A program made the translations under genes and the position numbers. Below, in pieces: positions 54,329 to 64,000 of a stretch of 64,000 nucleotides of DNA. Source of the DNA: Panax quinquefolius (taxonomy: Eukaryota; Streptophyta; Magnoliopsida; Apiales; Araliaceae); contig CM035151.1 of NCBI GenBank assembly GCA_020205615.1, forward strand, positions 44,726,409 to 44,790,408, read 5' to 3'. The notes under the pieces are model-generated. The model did no database searches and was not told the origin of the DNA. It saw only the letters and a program-made list of their open reading frames with translations. Numbering within the stretch: position 1 is the stretch's first letter; each line of letters opens with the position of its first letter.

Positions 54329-54545
54329 TAAGTGGGATATTGAAAGTAGTATGCATATAAACCAATTATGTATGATGATAAAGCATATACTTTGTAATCA
54401 ATCTTATTTATTTATTTATAAAAGAATTATTTATTGAAGGCATTTATTATCTACATGGTGTTGTTTTGATAATATGTGATAAACTCATAGTTTTAAGATA
54501 AATACTTTTAGAATCATAGATGAGATCATGCTAATGAGATCTAAA

Positions 54546-54700
54546 TTCTTAGATAGATTAAAACTAAAATGTTCCCAATCAATGGATTACTAAAAAGGGG
54601 AGATCATAGATTGCTAATTGGAGATGATTGTTCTCATGATCCATTCTTAGATAGATTAAAACTTGAAATGTTCCCAATCAATGGATTACTAAAAAGGGAT
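54546..54700 (+). repeat. 98-bp direct duplication in the copia LTR
   Basis: TGTTCCCAATCAATGGATTA and its surroundings occur at 54571 and 54669. Confidence 0.8.
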
Positions 54701-56104
54701 ATCAAATCCAGAGAAAGTACTTTGTGTTCAATTCATTGATTATTTTATTATCTAATTTATTGAATCCGCATTCCTAATTGTCCAGATTTCATGACTCTGA
54801 TCATTTGTGCGTTCAATTTTACTAAATAAACGCGAGTTTATTACAGAACAAGACTCAGGATGAGATGATGTTTGTATTTGAATAGTAATACCTATTTACT
54901 GAGTTGATTCGGTATCACTACCGAATAAACCTGTGTATCCTTAGAGACTCACCATGATTCATGATTCATAGGTTCATGTACTTCATTTGTTATTGGAGAC
55001 ACTAAAGCAATTATGTAGGTGCTTATTAGAGAATAAGTTCATCGAACACTAGGCGTGACTCACTAAGGAATACCTAATGGAGTTTTACTTACTGTAGTAG
55101 GAATTCATGTAGTGATAGTAGTACAAAGGATCCTTAGACTTGAGATCATCATAGTATCTTATATATATATATATATATAATAAATTACAATTTGACTTAT
55201 TCCTTAAGACTCTTAGAGTATATCAAAGGGTATGCTTGGGTGTAATAAGTTATATATGAAGATAATGAATGATCAATAAAGAATCTACCACTTCTAGTAA
55301 AAGAAAAGAAATGTCATATGTGATTCGATAAATGACAACCCGTAAAATCTTGGCGAAGGTGGAATGAAATTAGAAAGTAGTTTCTAATTTGCATTCATTA
55401 GTAGTTGTGCATTTAGAATCGAAATACATATAATTAAATAAAATAAGACTTGATAGGTAATTTCATGTTTTATATTTAATTGGCACATCAGATGGTGGAA
55501 TGATTAAATTGTACTTGACTATTAACTCAAAGATTCTTTTATGATTAATGTTAAAATCTATATTATCCGGAAAGTCGTTGATATCGCTAGGGAGGCTTAT
55601 CCTTATCAGAAATAAATATTATTTATTTAAATAAATTAATCATTTAATTTATTTATTTAAATAAGATTAGAATTGTTCTAATTGATTTATTCATAACTTA
55701 GGTTTTAATATGGAGAACCTAAAGGGTCACACCATAAAAGGAAGAATAATTTTTTAAGAAGTTAATGGCATAATCGTAATAATATGTTAAGTATATTTAT
55801 TTTAATATATGGTGATAGGATAAATTAAATAGCGTAATATTTATTATTTAATATTTTAAAATAATTAAATATATATTAATAAGAGGAGTCTTATTAATAT
55901 TATTACAATTATTATTATTTTAATTTCTAAAAGAGTTTAGGAATTAATTTAATATAAGTACTCTCATTTATTCCTAATAGGATTAGGAGAGAAAATTAGT
56001 TAAAGGAGTTTAATTAATTATCCCTAATAGGATTAGGGAGCTCATTTAATTAAAAGAGTTTAATTAAATAAATAATACCTTATTTTAATTAAATACGGTT
56101 ACCT

Positions 56105-56139
56105 GATATCTTTATAAGAGGAGTCTTATATCAGATATC
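56105..56139 (+). promoter_or_regulatory. TATA-like box inside an inverted repeat
   Basis: TGATATC...TCAGATATCA arms around TTTATAAGAGGAGTC, as at 41465-41499; here the outer TG/CA pair is also present. Confidence 0.5.
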
Positions 56140-56538
56140 AAAGATAAGTAATTCCAATAGTTGGAGAGTATGCCCCATTTTTCTATAGAGATAGGAAAAA
56201 CTAGGGTTTGAGCCAATACACCCTTCTTCTTGAAAATTGTTCTTCCTTGGTGGATCACCTCTCGAGGCCATACACTTGGATGACTAACATTGATCAAAGG
56301 AAGGAATATACCCGGAGATTCAAGGAGATAGCGGAGAAGTTGGAGGTGAACTCGTATCTGTGGAAGCTCGTATCTATAAGGGTATGATTTCATAACTTCT
56401 TATTCTTTATTTTAATTAATAATATGCATAAAGGATGATCCGAGTTATTGGTTTGTGAAACATTTTAGAATCTGATTTTATTTTGTTTCCGCTATTTTTG
56501 CAATTTGATTGCTACTTTGATTTTCATAAAACCTTACA

Positions 56539-56885
56539 GTGGTATATATCAGAGCCAAACTTTATGCGAATTATTAATTATTTATGATTCTATATATGTA
56601 TGGGTATGTATTTTGAATAATTTATTGGGCATATTTTTTGTTGTATAAAATTATTATTTTTGAAAAAAAAAACATTAACGAAACCTGTTTTTAAAACAAT
56701 TTTTGATTTTGTTAAGTCTGTAACTGACTTTATTTTTCAAAAACGAATCATGATTCTTTCGGTAATAGTATTATATATTTATATGTATGATATTGGAGAT
56801 ATCCTGCATGTTAACAAGTAACAGGAGTCAGGAGATTCACGTTTTTCAATTAGTGGTAACAGGAGATATCCTGCACGTTAGTACT
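56539..56885 (+). other. Start of copia-3: altered primer site and leader
   Basis: The primer site has ATAT inserted (GTGGTATATATCAGAGCC, about 56539-56556). The leader then matches 2400-2640 and 41930-42230, up to CCTGCACGTTAGTACT, where a Tat-like element interrupts it. The rest of copia-3 would lie right of that element, outside the window. Confidence 0.85.
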
Positions 56886-57557
56886 TGTTCAAGAGTGTTT
56901 TACCGGCCATCATGTTAGCTGTAGGCCTAGGCTGGAATAGGTGAGGTTGGTCCAATATGGCCGAAGGCATACAGGATGTCGAGGATATTCGGGTTTGGAT
57001 ATCCGAGCCCATTAGGCCGGAATCCGGTTGTGATCAAGGAGGTCGGGGTCGGGCCTTCACGTCCTTTGGGCCGAAGCCCGGAATGGTGTATGATGTCTGA
57101 TGGGCTGGGCCTGTGCAGTTGGGCAACCCATATGCAGAGTTGGGAGTGATAAGGGGTTTACGTGGTTAAGGGTTTAACCCTAGCTATATTCTAATAAGGT
57201 AACTCGAAAGGTAGTATTGGAAAGGGATTCTACTTACACCTTTTAAGGAGATTGTGTTGGACCCAAATATGGGTAACTGACGTATTTAGGAGTCCTATAC
57301 CGACTCGGAGAGGGGCTCTTGGGAGAGAAGAATGGCTATAAATACAAGGCTTAACTACAATTAACAAGTAATACCTACTTTTGAGCACTAAACACTTAGC
57401 CTCCATTGTTAAACCTTGTGAACGGCTTGTACTCATTCTCACACCGGAGCTATCCCCCGGTGGCACAAGCCGTCAAGCTTCTGTGTGATCTGTTATTGTG
57501 CAGGTTCTAGCGCGTGGATTCTGTGATAGGACGCGCCAACGAAACTTGACGTTAGCA
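56886..57557 (+). repeat. LTR of a Tat-like Ty3/gypsy element
   Basis: TGTTCAAGAGTG to GTTAGCA, about 670 bp, much less AT-rich than its surroundings. It contains a TATA box in a good context (57337-57344) and ends one step before a classical Tat/Ogre-type primer site. It interrupts the copia-3 leader. The partner LTR is outside the window. Confidence 0.75.
57337..57344 (+). promoter_or_regulatory. TATA box of the Tat-like LTR
   Basis: TATAAATA in AATGGC-TATAAATA-CAAGGC. Confidence 0.7.
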
Positions 57558-57575
57558 TTGGCGCTAGAAGAAGGG
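57558..57575 (+). other. Primer-binding site of the Tat-like element
   Basis: TTGGCGCTAGAAGAAGGG, similar to the TGGCGCTAGAAGGAGGG sites of plant Tat-group elements; which tRNA it matches was not checked. Confidence 0.65.
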
Positions 57576-57622
57576 TTTTACTGCTTTTTTACAATCACTA
57601 CCAACTTTTCCGGCAGCAGGAT

Positions 57623-59210
57623 ATGGCGAGTAAGGAGAATAATGCCTCACCCAGAAAAGGCAAAAACCCAGCAGTCACACCAGACCACACAGGTGAAGGG
57701 GTCGGTGAAGGACCGACTGAGGTCTAAAATTCCGGAGGTTCAAGAGGTACCAGCCCCTTCCCTCCGACGTAAGCTCTTCCATGATAGTCAACACATGCCC
57801 CATCAAGCGAGTCAGTGATGAAAATCACTCTCGGGCCCTCGCGAGGCAAAAAAGAGGACATGGTAGCGGAGACTAACGGGAGTTCATCCTGAAAAGGAAG
57901 ATGGAGCAGAACAAATATGTTATATTGGCACTACGGCTGCAACAGGAAGAACTCGAGGCCCAGATGGCTAAGATGGCTTGGAGAAGGTGAAGCCCCGCTC
58001 AAGAGGCGCAGACATCCCAGCCGATCCCGATCACCCCGACGGGATGAGGCTAGAAAAGAAAGGAGCTGACCACGGAGTCGTTCCCGAGAAGGACGAAGCC
58101 GAAGGAGGAGTCGATCGGATGACAGAAGATCCAAACACCCAGGAAGGTCAGATCAAAAGAGGAGAATCGCGTCACCCGAATACGAGCGGGACAGACATCA
58201 TTCGTCCCCTCATAAAGAGGAGGCCGATCCCCTCGCCCAAAGAGTCACAGAACTTGAAAAACTACTAGCAGCTAAGAGTCCGATGGGGACCTCTTCAGGA
58301 TGTCCTGGATCATCCTTCTCCCCAAAGATAAATCAAGTCACGACCGATCCAAAAAAAAGATGCCCCCGATGGATACGTATGATGGGATAGGTGACCCTTA
58401 CGATCATTCGGATGGATATGACCGTCTGATGTCTTACTATGGGCATTCGGATGCAGCCAAATGCCATATGTTCGCTACAATGCTGAAAAAGAGTGCCCAA
58501 GAATGGATGGGAACCTTGGCAGCCGGATCGATCGGATCGTGGAATGACCTTAGAAAAAAGTTCCATGCTCGGTTCGGGAGTAACAGAAGACGGGGTAAAA
58601 TAACTGCTTCCCTCATGCAGATCAGACAGAAGTCGGACGAAACCCTAGGTCAGTACATGAAGAGATTTCGGGAGGCTATGGGTTCGGTAGCGGAGTTGAA
58701 CTCCCCACAAGCCTTGGGATTTTTCACGACGGGGTTGGATATTGGGAGGTCCAAGAAATTGATGAAAGATTTGGTTATCAACCCTCTTGCAGATCTGACC
58801 GAAGCCTTCCATCGGGCCGAAGGGTTCATAACAATAGAAGAAGCCATGGGAAATTTCAAACCACATTCTCAATCTTACGAGAAATCAAAGGATCGGGACA
58901 AACCGAGTTATCAGCGCTCGGATAACAACCAGTGGAGATCGGATAATTTGGGTAAGAAAACTTACAATGGAGGAGGATCAGGAAGCAGCCAACCAACATT
59001 TCCTAATCGTAATGTCAGCAAAGTTAAAACCCACTCACCAAGGATCGGACGAAAATCTTGGAAGAGATAAAAAATAATTCCTTCTATGAGCCATGCTCGA
59101 GGCGAACCAAACCAGGGAGGAGGGGTCGAGACAAATTTTGTGAGTACCACCAGAGCACAGGACATTCGACAGAGGCATGCAACAACTTGATGGACATGAT
59201 CGAGAAGAAC
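57623..59210 (+). pseudogene. gag: Tat-like gag (frameshifted)
   Basis: Probable start ATG 57623 (MASKENNASPRKGKNPAVTP), a short frame that stops at about 57725, then an arginine/serine-rich segment (RRRSRSDDRRSKHPGRSDQK, about 58095-58160) with an acidic helix (LAQRVTELEKLL). An eight-A run at 58351-58358 separates this frame from the next, which holds the Retrotrans_gag domain (58360-58860): MPPMDTYDGIGDPYDHSDGY, QEWMGTLAAGSIGSWNDLRK, FHARFGSN, YMKRFREAMGSVAEL. A CHHC knuckle (CEYHQSTGHSTEAC, about 59140-59181) follows in a third frame. Homopolymer length errors could account for the shifts, so the real gene may be more intact than it looks. Confidence 0.8.
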
Positions 59211-59644
59211 GTTCAGAACGGTCAACTAGTTCAGTATGTAGCCGGTCGGGATACCGAAGTGGCACCGAGAGAAGAAGGCAGAGACCAGGATCGGGACACC
59301 CAGCCTCCGCCGAATTCGCCCGCCCGAGGAGTAATTGATGTGATATCAGGAGGTTCAGTCGGGCGTGTAACTGGAAAGAAAAGGAATGGACACCTCGAGG
59401 CAGTGTTATCAGTTACGAGGTCTACTACTAGAGGGGATCAGGCATATCCTGGAACATCTATCTCGTTCTCGGACGAGGACTATCCGACAGACCTCATAGA
59501 ACCGCATGACGGGGCACTGGTGATAACGGCTCAGGTCGAGACCGTGGATATGAAACGGATGATGATAGACAACGGATCCTCGGTCGATATCTTTTACACT
59601 CACGCCTACCAGAGGAATGACCTACAAGGAAAGAAGATGGATTT
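59211..59644 (+). pseudogene. pro: Tat-like protease, truncated
   Basis: After EKNVQNGQLVQYV and a spacer, a protease start appears: PHDGALVITAQVETVDMKRM followed by MIDNGSSVDIFY (about 59505-59595). D-N-G in place of D-T-G is normal for the Tat/Ogre group. The frame is cut at 59645 by a minus-strand gypsy LTR, which contributes a false C-terminus ending at 59711. RT, RNase H and integrase are not in the window. Confidence 0.8.
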
Positions 59645-62352
59645 TATGACGCCCCCAAAACAGGTATACAACACCCATTCTCGAGTCACAAAATACATGA
59701 AATACATGTAAACAACTACAACTTTATTAATACAACATAAAAGCGTGAGTTTAAATACAAATATTGTCATCTAGACAATATCCACACTCAAATAAGTCCT
59801 CATTTCAATTATTGATACATTATTTTAAAAAATGGTGAGGACTACTAAAATAACTTCTAGAACCATCATTCCATACCCCACTAGTACTCGCTACATTCTC
59901 GCCTCCCGAGAAGAAAAATGGAACAAAAGGAAAAGGGTGAGCTCAACTAGCCCAAGAAAGAATATTATGACTAAGATAATACGTAAAAATTATCGTTAGT
60001 CTTCAACAGGGAAAAATCTAATAGAATACAATAGACAACAAGTTTTAAATCAATATTCGCAATGAAATAATAATTCATTAGAAGAGTTAAGTAGAGAATG
60101 AAATCTACTATCTTCTATATATGAATATAAAAGTTTATCGCTCATCTTTTATCCCCGTAACATCAATCAATATATATCTCGAATCAAATATTCATCTTTG
60201 CACTACGTGCCAAAGATATTCATCATTGGTCATGTTCATCTAAACACTTGTTCATCTTTGCACTATGAGCCAAAGATATTCATCATAAAATCATTCATCT
60301 TTTGCACTACTACCAAAGATATTCAATAATATCATCATTTAGGACCGAGGATGATGAAAAATATTTTAAAGAAAAAGCGAATCCAAAGAAACAAAAGAAT
60401 AAATATTAAGGATTCAGTATTTCAAATTATTCCATGTCCAAAAATACCTCATAAATAATCATAGTGGAGTAAAATTCAAGAATGATCAAAACATGGATAC
60501 AATCAAAGCTAGTATCCGAATAGATATTTTGGACAAAAGAAGAAAATTTCATTTATCGATTGAATAATGCCGATTTATGAATAATGTCGTATCGTGAATA
60601 GTGTCGATCGTGAATAGTAACTTCATAACACTAAAAGATAGAAATTTCACAAAAAAGATCATCATGCTTCGTGAATAGTACTCGTGAATAGTAACTCGTG
60701 AATAGTAACCGTGAATAGTAACCGTGAAAATGTTCTAAATTTGATAAAACATTCCACCAATATTTCGGCATAATGATATTGAATAAATAATATCATTTTC
60801 GAATAAAATAACATCCATTACCTCAGAAAGAATAGTACTTCTGACTGGAATACTAGATATAGTGCTAAAAGAACTTGCACCGTATAGCAATACTCAAAGT
60901 ACTAGAATACTCACAAAATACGCTCTATATTATAGAGAGAGAAAGAGAGAGAGAAATCTTTAGTTTCTGGTGTGATTTTTAATTCTAACCTAAGCACCCT
61001 ATTTATAGGAAAATGCTTAGAACACCAAAGTAGAAAATTTAATAAAATATTAATATTATTAATTAAATTTCCTACGCCACCAGACTTCTAAACATCAACA
61101 CTTTGCACATGTTAGTGTAGCCAAAAAAATAAAAAAAAAACGTTTTTCTAATTATAAATATTTAAAACTTCCAAAAATCAATTATTAAGGAATTTCAGAA
61201 CTTTAATAATTCATAATAAATAGCCCTTTTATCAGAAAATTTGAATCTCGCAACTTTTTATAGGAAATTTAATTCTCTGAAACTTTGCAGAAGAAAGGTT
61301 TTCCAAATTCCAAATAGAAATTGGACGAAATCCATAAATCCAAGCGATTTTACACAATTTATAATCAAATTTCACCAAGAAATGGGCCCATGACATGTTT
61401 AACATGTTTTAAACAATTTTGCAACAAAAATACTCTTCCTCCTCATATACTCATATATCCCACATTCATTGTAAAAATATCATCATTATTATATAATAAA
61501 ATATTATTTTATCGAAAAAGATAAAATATCAATTTTTAACAATTGTCACTTTAAAATTTTTCTCCATCTATAACCACATAAAATCAATATTTTCCTCATC
61601 ATATAAATCAATAATTAATTATTCACAAATAATATTACGTAATCACAAGATCGCAACTGAGCCGCCCTAGGAAAAGAGGGGCTTTTCAATAAGAATTTCT
61701 CTCATTCTTGCGCGCAATTAGGTGACCAAACCTCTCTTAGATGAACTTTCTAGACATTGCCAATAATGTTTTCTAATAATATTATTCATATAATATGAAT
61801 TATTGCTTCGATAATGGAAAATACTCTGTGTAGTGACAATTATTGAAATAACAAAGAATATAAAATATCAACGCAAAGAATTATTGAATCAATAAAATAA
61901 AATACCTGAGCGGAATTCATCATGACAATTTATTGAGTAGTGTCTTCACGTAAGAATCAATAATTGGTGCAATCACCATGCATCTGGTATCTTCTTTATG
62001 CGCCAGACATCGTGTTTTAACCATAAGGGTATTCCAACGATTACTTGAATAACAACTGCATGTTATTTATAAACAACTTATACTTGTTGTTTTCTTCATC
62101 CAATCATTTTTCGTTATGGGGCCCATTAAAGATCATACCGTCGTATTTAATATTCTCCGATGTTAAGAATATTCCACGACCAAACGAATATTCTCCGACA
62201 ACAATGAATATTTTATATATAACCACCTGTTTATTTAAAATATTTGCGCATTTTACCCATAACTAACCACATTAATCAAATAAACCCTTACTATTTCAAA
62301 ATGATAAATAGAGGAAATTAAATTTCATTTATTAATAATTTGGGGTCTTACA
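59645..62352 (-). repeat. Gypsy-V 3' LTR, minus strand
   Basis: From TATGACGCCCC to CTTACA, about 2.7 kb. TATA at 60999; GCACTACGTGCCAAAG array 60185-60330; GTGAATAGTA repeats 60560-60725; TGAGCTCA block near 59938. It is followed by a polypurine tract and pol end, so it is a 3' LTR and not a solo LTR. Most similar in order to gypsy-II and the LTR at 46790. Confidence 0.9.
60999..61007 (-). promoter_or_regulatory. LTR TATA box (gypsy-V)
   Basis: TATAAATAG on the minus strand, followed by GGTGCTTAGG as at 48129. Confidence 0.75.
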
Positions 62353-62363
62353 ACCTCCCCTCC
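62353..62363 (-). other. Gypsy-V polypurine tract
   Basis: GGAGGGGAGGT on the minus strand, between the pol stop and the LTR. Confidence 0.8.
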
Positions 62364-62591
62364 TTATGAAATTTCGTCCTCGAAATTGACGTACGTACCT
62401 GGTGTTTCAAAAAGATGAGGATACGTTGCTTTCATTTCCGTTTCCAACTCCCGGGTCATTTCCTCAATAGCATGGTTTCTCCACAAAACTTTAACTTGTG
62501 GTATGACCTTCGTATCGTGGGGCGTGCTCTTTCCTATCTAAGATCTTGACAGTACCTCTTAAATACGTTAAGTCTTGGCTATCTCATTCGA
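62364..62591 (-). pseudogene. Gypsy-V pol C-terminus (chromodomain end)
   Basis: Minus-strand reading: QDLR/KILDRKEHA-type text with a frameshift, then an open tail IPQVKVLWRNHAIEEMTREL, ETEMKATYPHLFETPGTYVN and FEDEIS-stop. This is the best-preserved end of the chromovirus integrase in the window and confirms where pol stops relative to the polypurine tract. The rest of gypsy-V is displaced by the LTR starting at 62592. Confidence 0.8.
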
Positions 62592-63124
62592 TGACCCCAG
62601 TTTTATCAATAAAGATTTAAATTTTGTGAAATAATTTTTAATATTATGGTGTGAATTTGAGATAATATTATAGTTGTGGGTAGTATTTATAAATTTTGCA
62701 AAGTATCACAGTGGTTATATTATATTCGATTGGTGAGGAATATTAGGTTTAGCGAGGAATATTAAATACAATGGCTCAATCATTGGTGGACCCTACAGAA
62801 ATTATTGTCGGATTGAAAAAGCAGACAAAATATTTTATTGAAATAACGGCGGAAGTTTTCTGGTTAATCTTTGTTGAACTACTACTCGGTAGTAAAAAAA
62901 TGCGATGTCGTGTGGTTGCATAGTAGCACGGTATTGATTATTGATCTTTTATGTGAGAAGTCACTCGGTTTGATTCCATTATTGTCGATTAATAATATGA
63001 ATTATTATAGCGATAATGACGTTTTATTTTATTATTATTATTAACGTAATAAAAGCGAAACATCTTTTATATAAAATAGAATACTTTATTAAAGTTATTA
63101 CATAAATAGAATATATTATATTTT

Positions 63125-63200
63125 ATTATGCATAGTGTTGCATAGTGTTTTTGCATAGTGTTTTGCATAGTATTGCATAGTGTTTGCATAGTAAAATGTT
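63125..63200 (+). repeat. TGCATAGTGTTT minisatellite upstream of TATA
   Basis: Five or six copies as at 17160 and 23090. Confidence 0.85.
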
Positions 63201-63321
63201 TTTTATATAAATAGAATATATTATATTTTATTTAAAAGATTTTCTTTAAATATGGACCGTCAGTTAAAGTAAATCAATCTGACAGATAGTTCATGGATTA
63301 ATTCTTATGCATTCCATTTTC

Positions 63322-63330
63322 TATAAATAG
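63322..63330 (+). promoter_or_regulatory. LTR TATA box
   Basis: TATAAATAG followed by AAGCTCG. Confidence 0.75.
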
Positions 63331-63504
63331 AAGCTCGTTCCTTCATTATTTTCTTTACGAATTCATTGAAACTACAGAGAGAAATTATAGAGAGAAGCTA
63401 TAGAGAAATTATAGAAAAGAAGAAGAGTATTCTTTTTCTTTCTTACTTCTATATTAGGTTCTTTTTACGGTGAGAATGTTTATTCTTTCTTCTTGAAGAG
63501 AACT

Positions 63505-64000
63505 TACATTATTCCATTCATTATTATTACATTGGAATAACTTTTGTAAAAGTGGCATACCACTATACATAACTTTGTATCTGTGGCGTACTATACTTGG
63601 TGAAATCCTTATGTTATTCCATTGCTTATTATTACATTGGAATAACTTTTGTATCTGTGATTTACCCTATACTTGGTGACATTCTTCTATTATTACATTT
63701 GGAACATCACATGCATGTGTTTTACAGGGACTGGTTAATTTTTTTATTATTACATTGGAACATCACATGCATGTGTTTTACAGGACTGGTTAAAATCTTT
63801 ATCATTACATTGGAATATCTATCATGTGTTTTACAGGATGCAGTTCCATCTTTATTATTACATTGGAACATCACATGGGTTGTGAATTTCACGACACAGT
63901 TCCGTTATTATTATTACATTTGGAATAACACATGTCTATCTCTGCAATCTGCATGCATGGTGATTTCTTTTGTTATTCCATTCTTTATTATACCCGGTTG
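63505..64000 (+). repeat. Tandem array downstream of TATA
   Basis: Seven or eight units on the theme TTATTACATTGGAACATCAC and GCATGTGTTTTACAGG, continuing to the window end. Confidence 0.85.

Larger units (their letters stand above)
54341..56538 (+). repeat. Copia LTR between copia-2 and copia-3
   Basis: TGAAAGTAGTATGC to CCTTACA, about 2.2 kb; homologous to 40041-41891 but about 350 bp longer (54600-55010 region). Contains a 98-bp direct duplication (TTCTTAGATAGATTAAAAC at 54546 and 54644). It is the 3' LTR of copia-2 and 5' LTR of a third copy. Confidence 0.92.
62592..64000 (+). repeat. Gypsy LTR (gypsy-III subtype), cut by the window end
   Basis: Starts TGACCCCAGTTTTATCAATA inside gypsy-V pol. 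It is homologous to 22548-23960: the TGCATAGTGTTT minisatellite at 63125-63200, TATA at 63322, hairpin-unit array from 63505 to the end of the window. Solo LTR or full element cannot be told. Confidence 0.87.

Noticed and set aside
56112..56393. 93-codon minus-strand open frame in the copia LTR
   Set aside because: It overlaps the LTR promoter region, the matching stretch in 40041-41891 is not open, and no motif is visible.
57558..59644. Possibility that this is an endogenous pararetrovirus
   Set aside because: An LTR with TG/CA ends, a Tat-type primer site, a Retrotrans_gag domain and a DNG protease fit a Ty3/gypsy Tat-like element; no movement-protein or coat-protein motif is seen.
61321..61524. 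67-codon open frame in the LTR at 59645-62352
   Set aside because: The matching segments of other LTRs (e.g. near 47700 on the other strand) carry stops, and no domain or codon bias is seen.

Overview
The window is plant nuclear DNA made almost entirely of LTR retrotransposons inserted into one another. Evidence for a plant (probably a eudicot; species not determinable): Ty1/copia and Ty3/gypsy elements primed by initiator methionine tRNA (TGGTATCAGAGCC and TGGTATCGAGC sites), a chromovirus-type gypsy family with long 2.3-3.3 kb LTRs and an integrase ending in a chromodomain, a Tat-like gypsy element, a CACTA-type transposon end, and captured plant-like exons with GT-AG introns. I see no intact host gene, rRNA, tRNA gene or CRISPR array. 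All coding regions are broken by stops or frameshifts.

Backbone: a tandem array of one copia family in the order (truncated LTR)-internal 1-LTR-internal 2-LTR-start of internal 3. LTR ends are at 2266-2365, 40041-41891 and 54341-56538. Internal 1 lies in 2366-4944, 33725-36866 and 39935-40040. Internal 2 lies in 41892-46789, 49404-50958 and 54266-54340. The two internal regions share three stop codons, so they look like duplicates of an already dead copy.

Insertions into the backbone, nearly all one long-LTR gypsy family (LTRs begin TGTRARACC, end GGGGGCGTCACA): a minus LTR at 1-2265; a large block at 4945-33724 bounded by AACCT target duplications; solo LTRs at 36867-39934 (TSD TTGCA), 46790-49403 (TSD ACGAC/ATGAC) and 50959-54265 (TSD ACAAC). 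The large block holds a 5' LTR and gag-pol of gypsy-I (4945-11514), a CACTA-like fragment carrying pieces of host genes including two SF3B2-like exons (11515-13296), a second copy of the copia-gag/LTR junction (13297-13435), and an LTR (13435-14568 plus 32103-33724) split by the minus-strand element gypsy-II (14569-32097). One LTR of gypsy-II is itself split by gypsy-III (16675-24956). Nesting is therefore four levels deep.

Right end: a Tat-like gypsy element (LTR 56886-57557, gag and protease to 59644) sits in the third copia leader; it is cut by minus-strand gypsy-V (59645-62591), which is cut by another plus LTR (62592-64000, running off the window).

The most unusual signals are structural: hairpins with a repeated core and covarying outer stems in the copia leader; fast-changing tandem arrays on both sides of the LTR TATA box; the captured gene fragments; and copy-to-copy differences concentrated at CAG/CTG, which look like consensus errors at CHG-methylated sites and probably account for part of the frameshifts.
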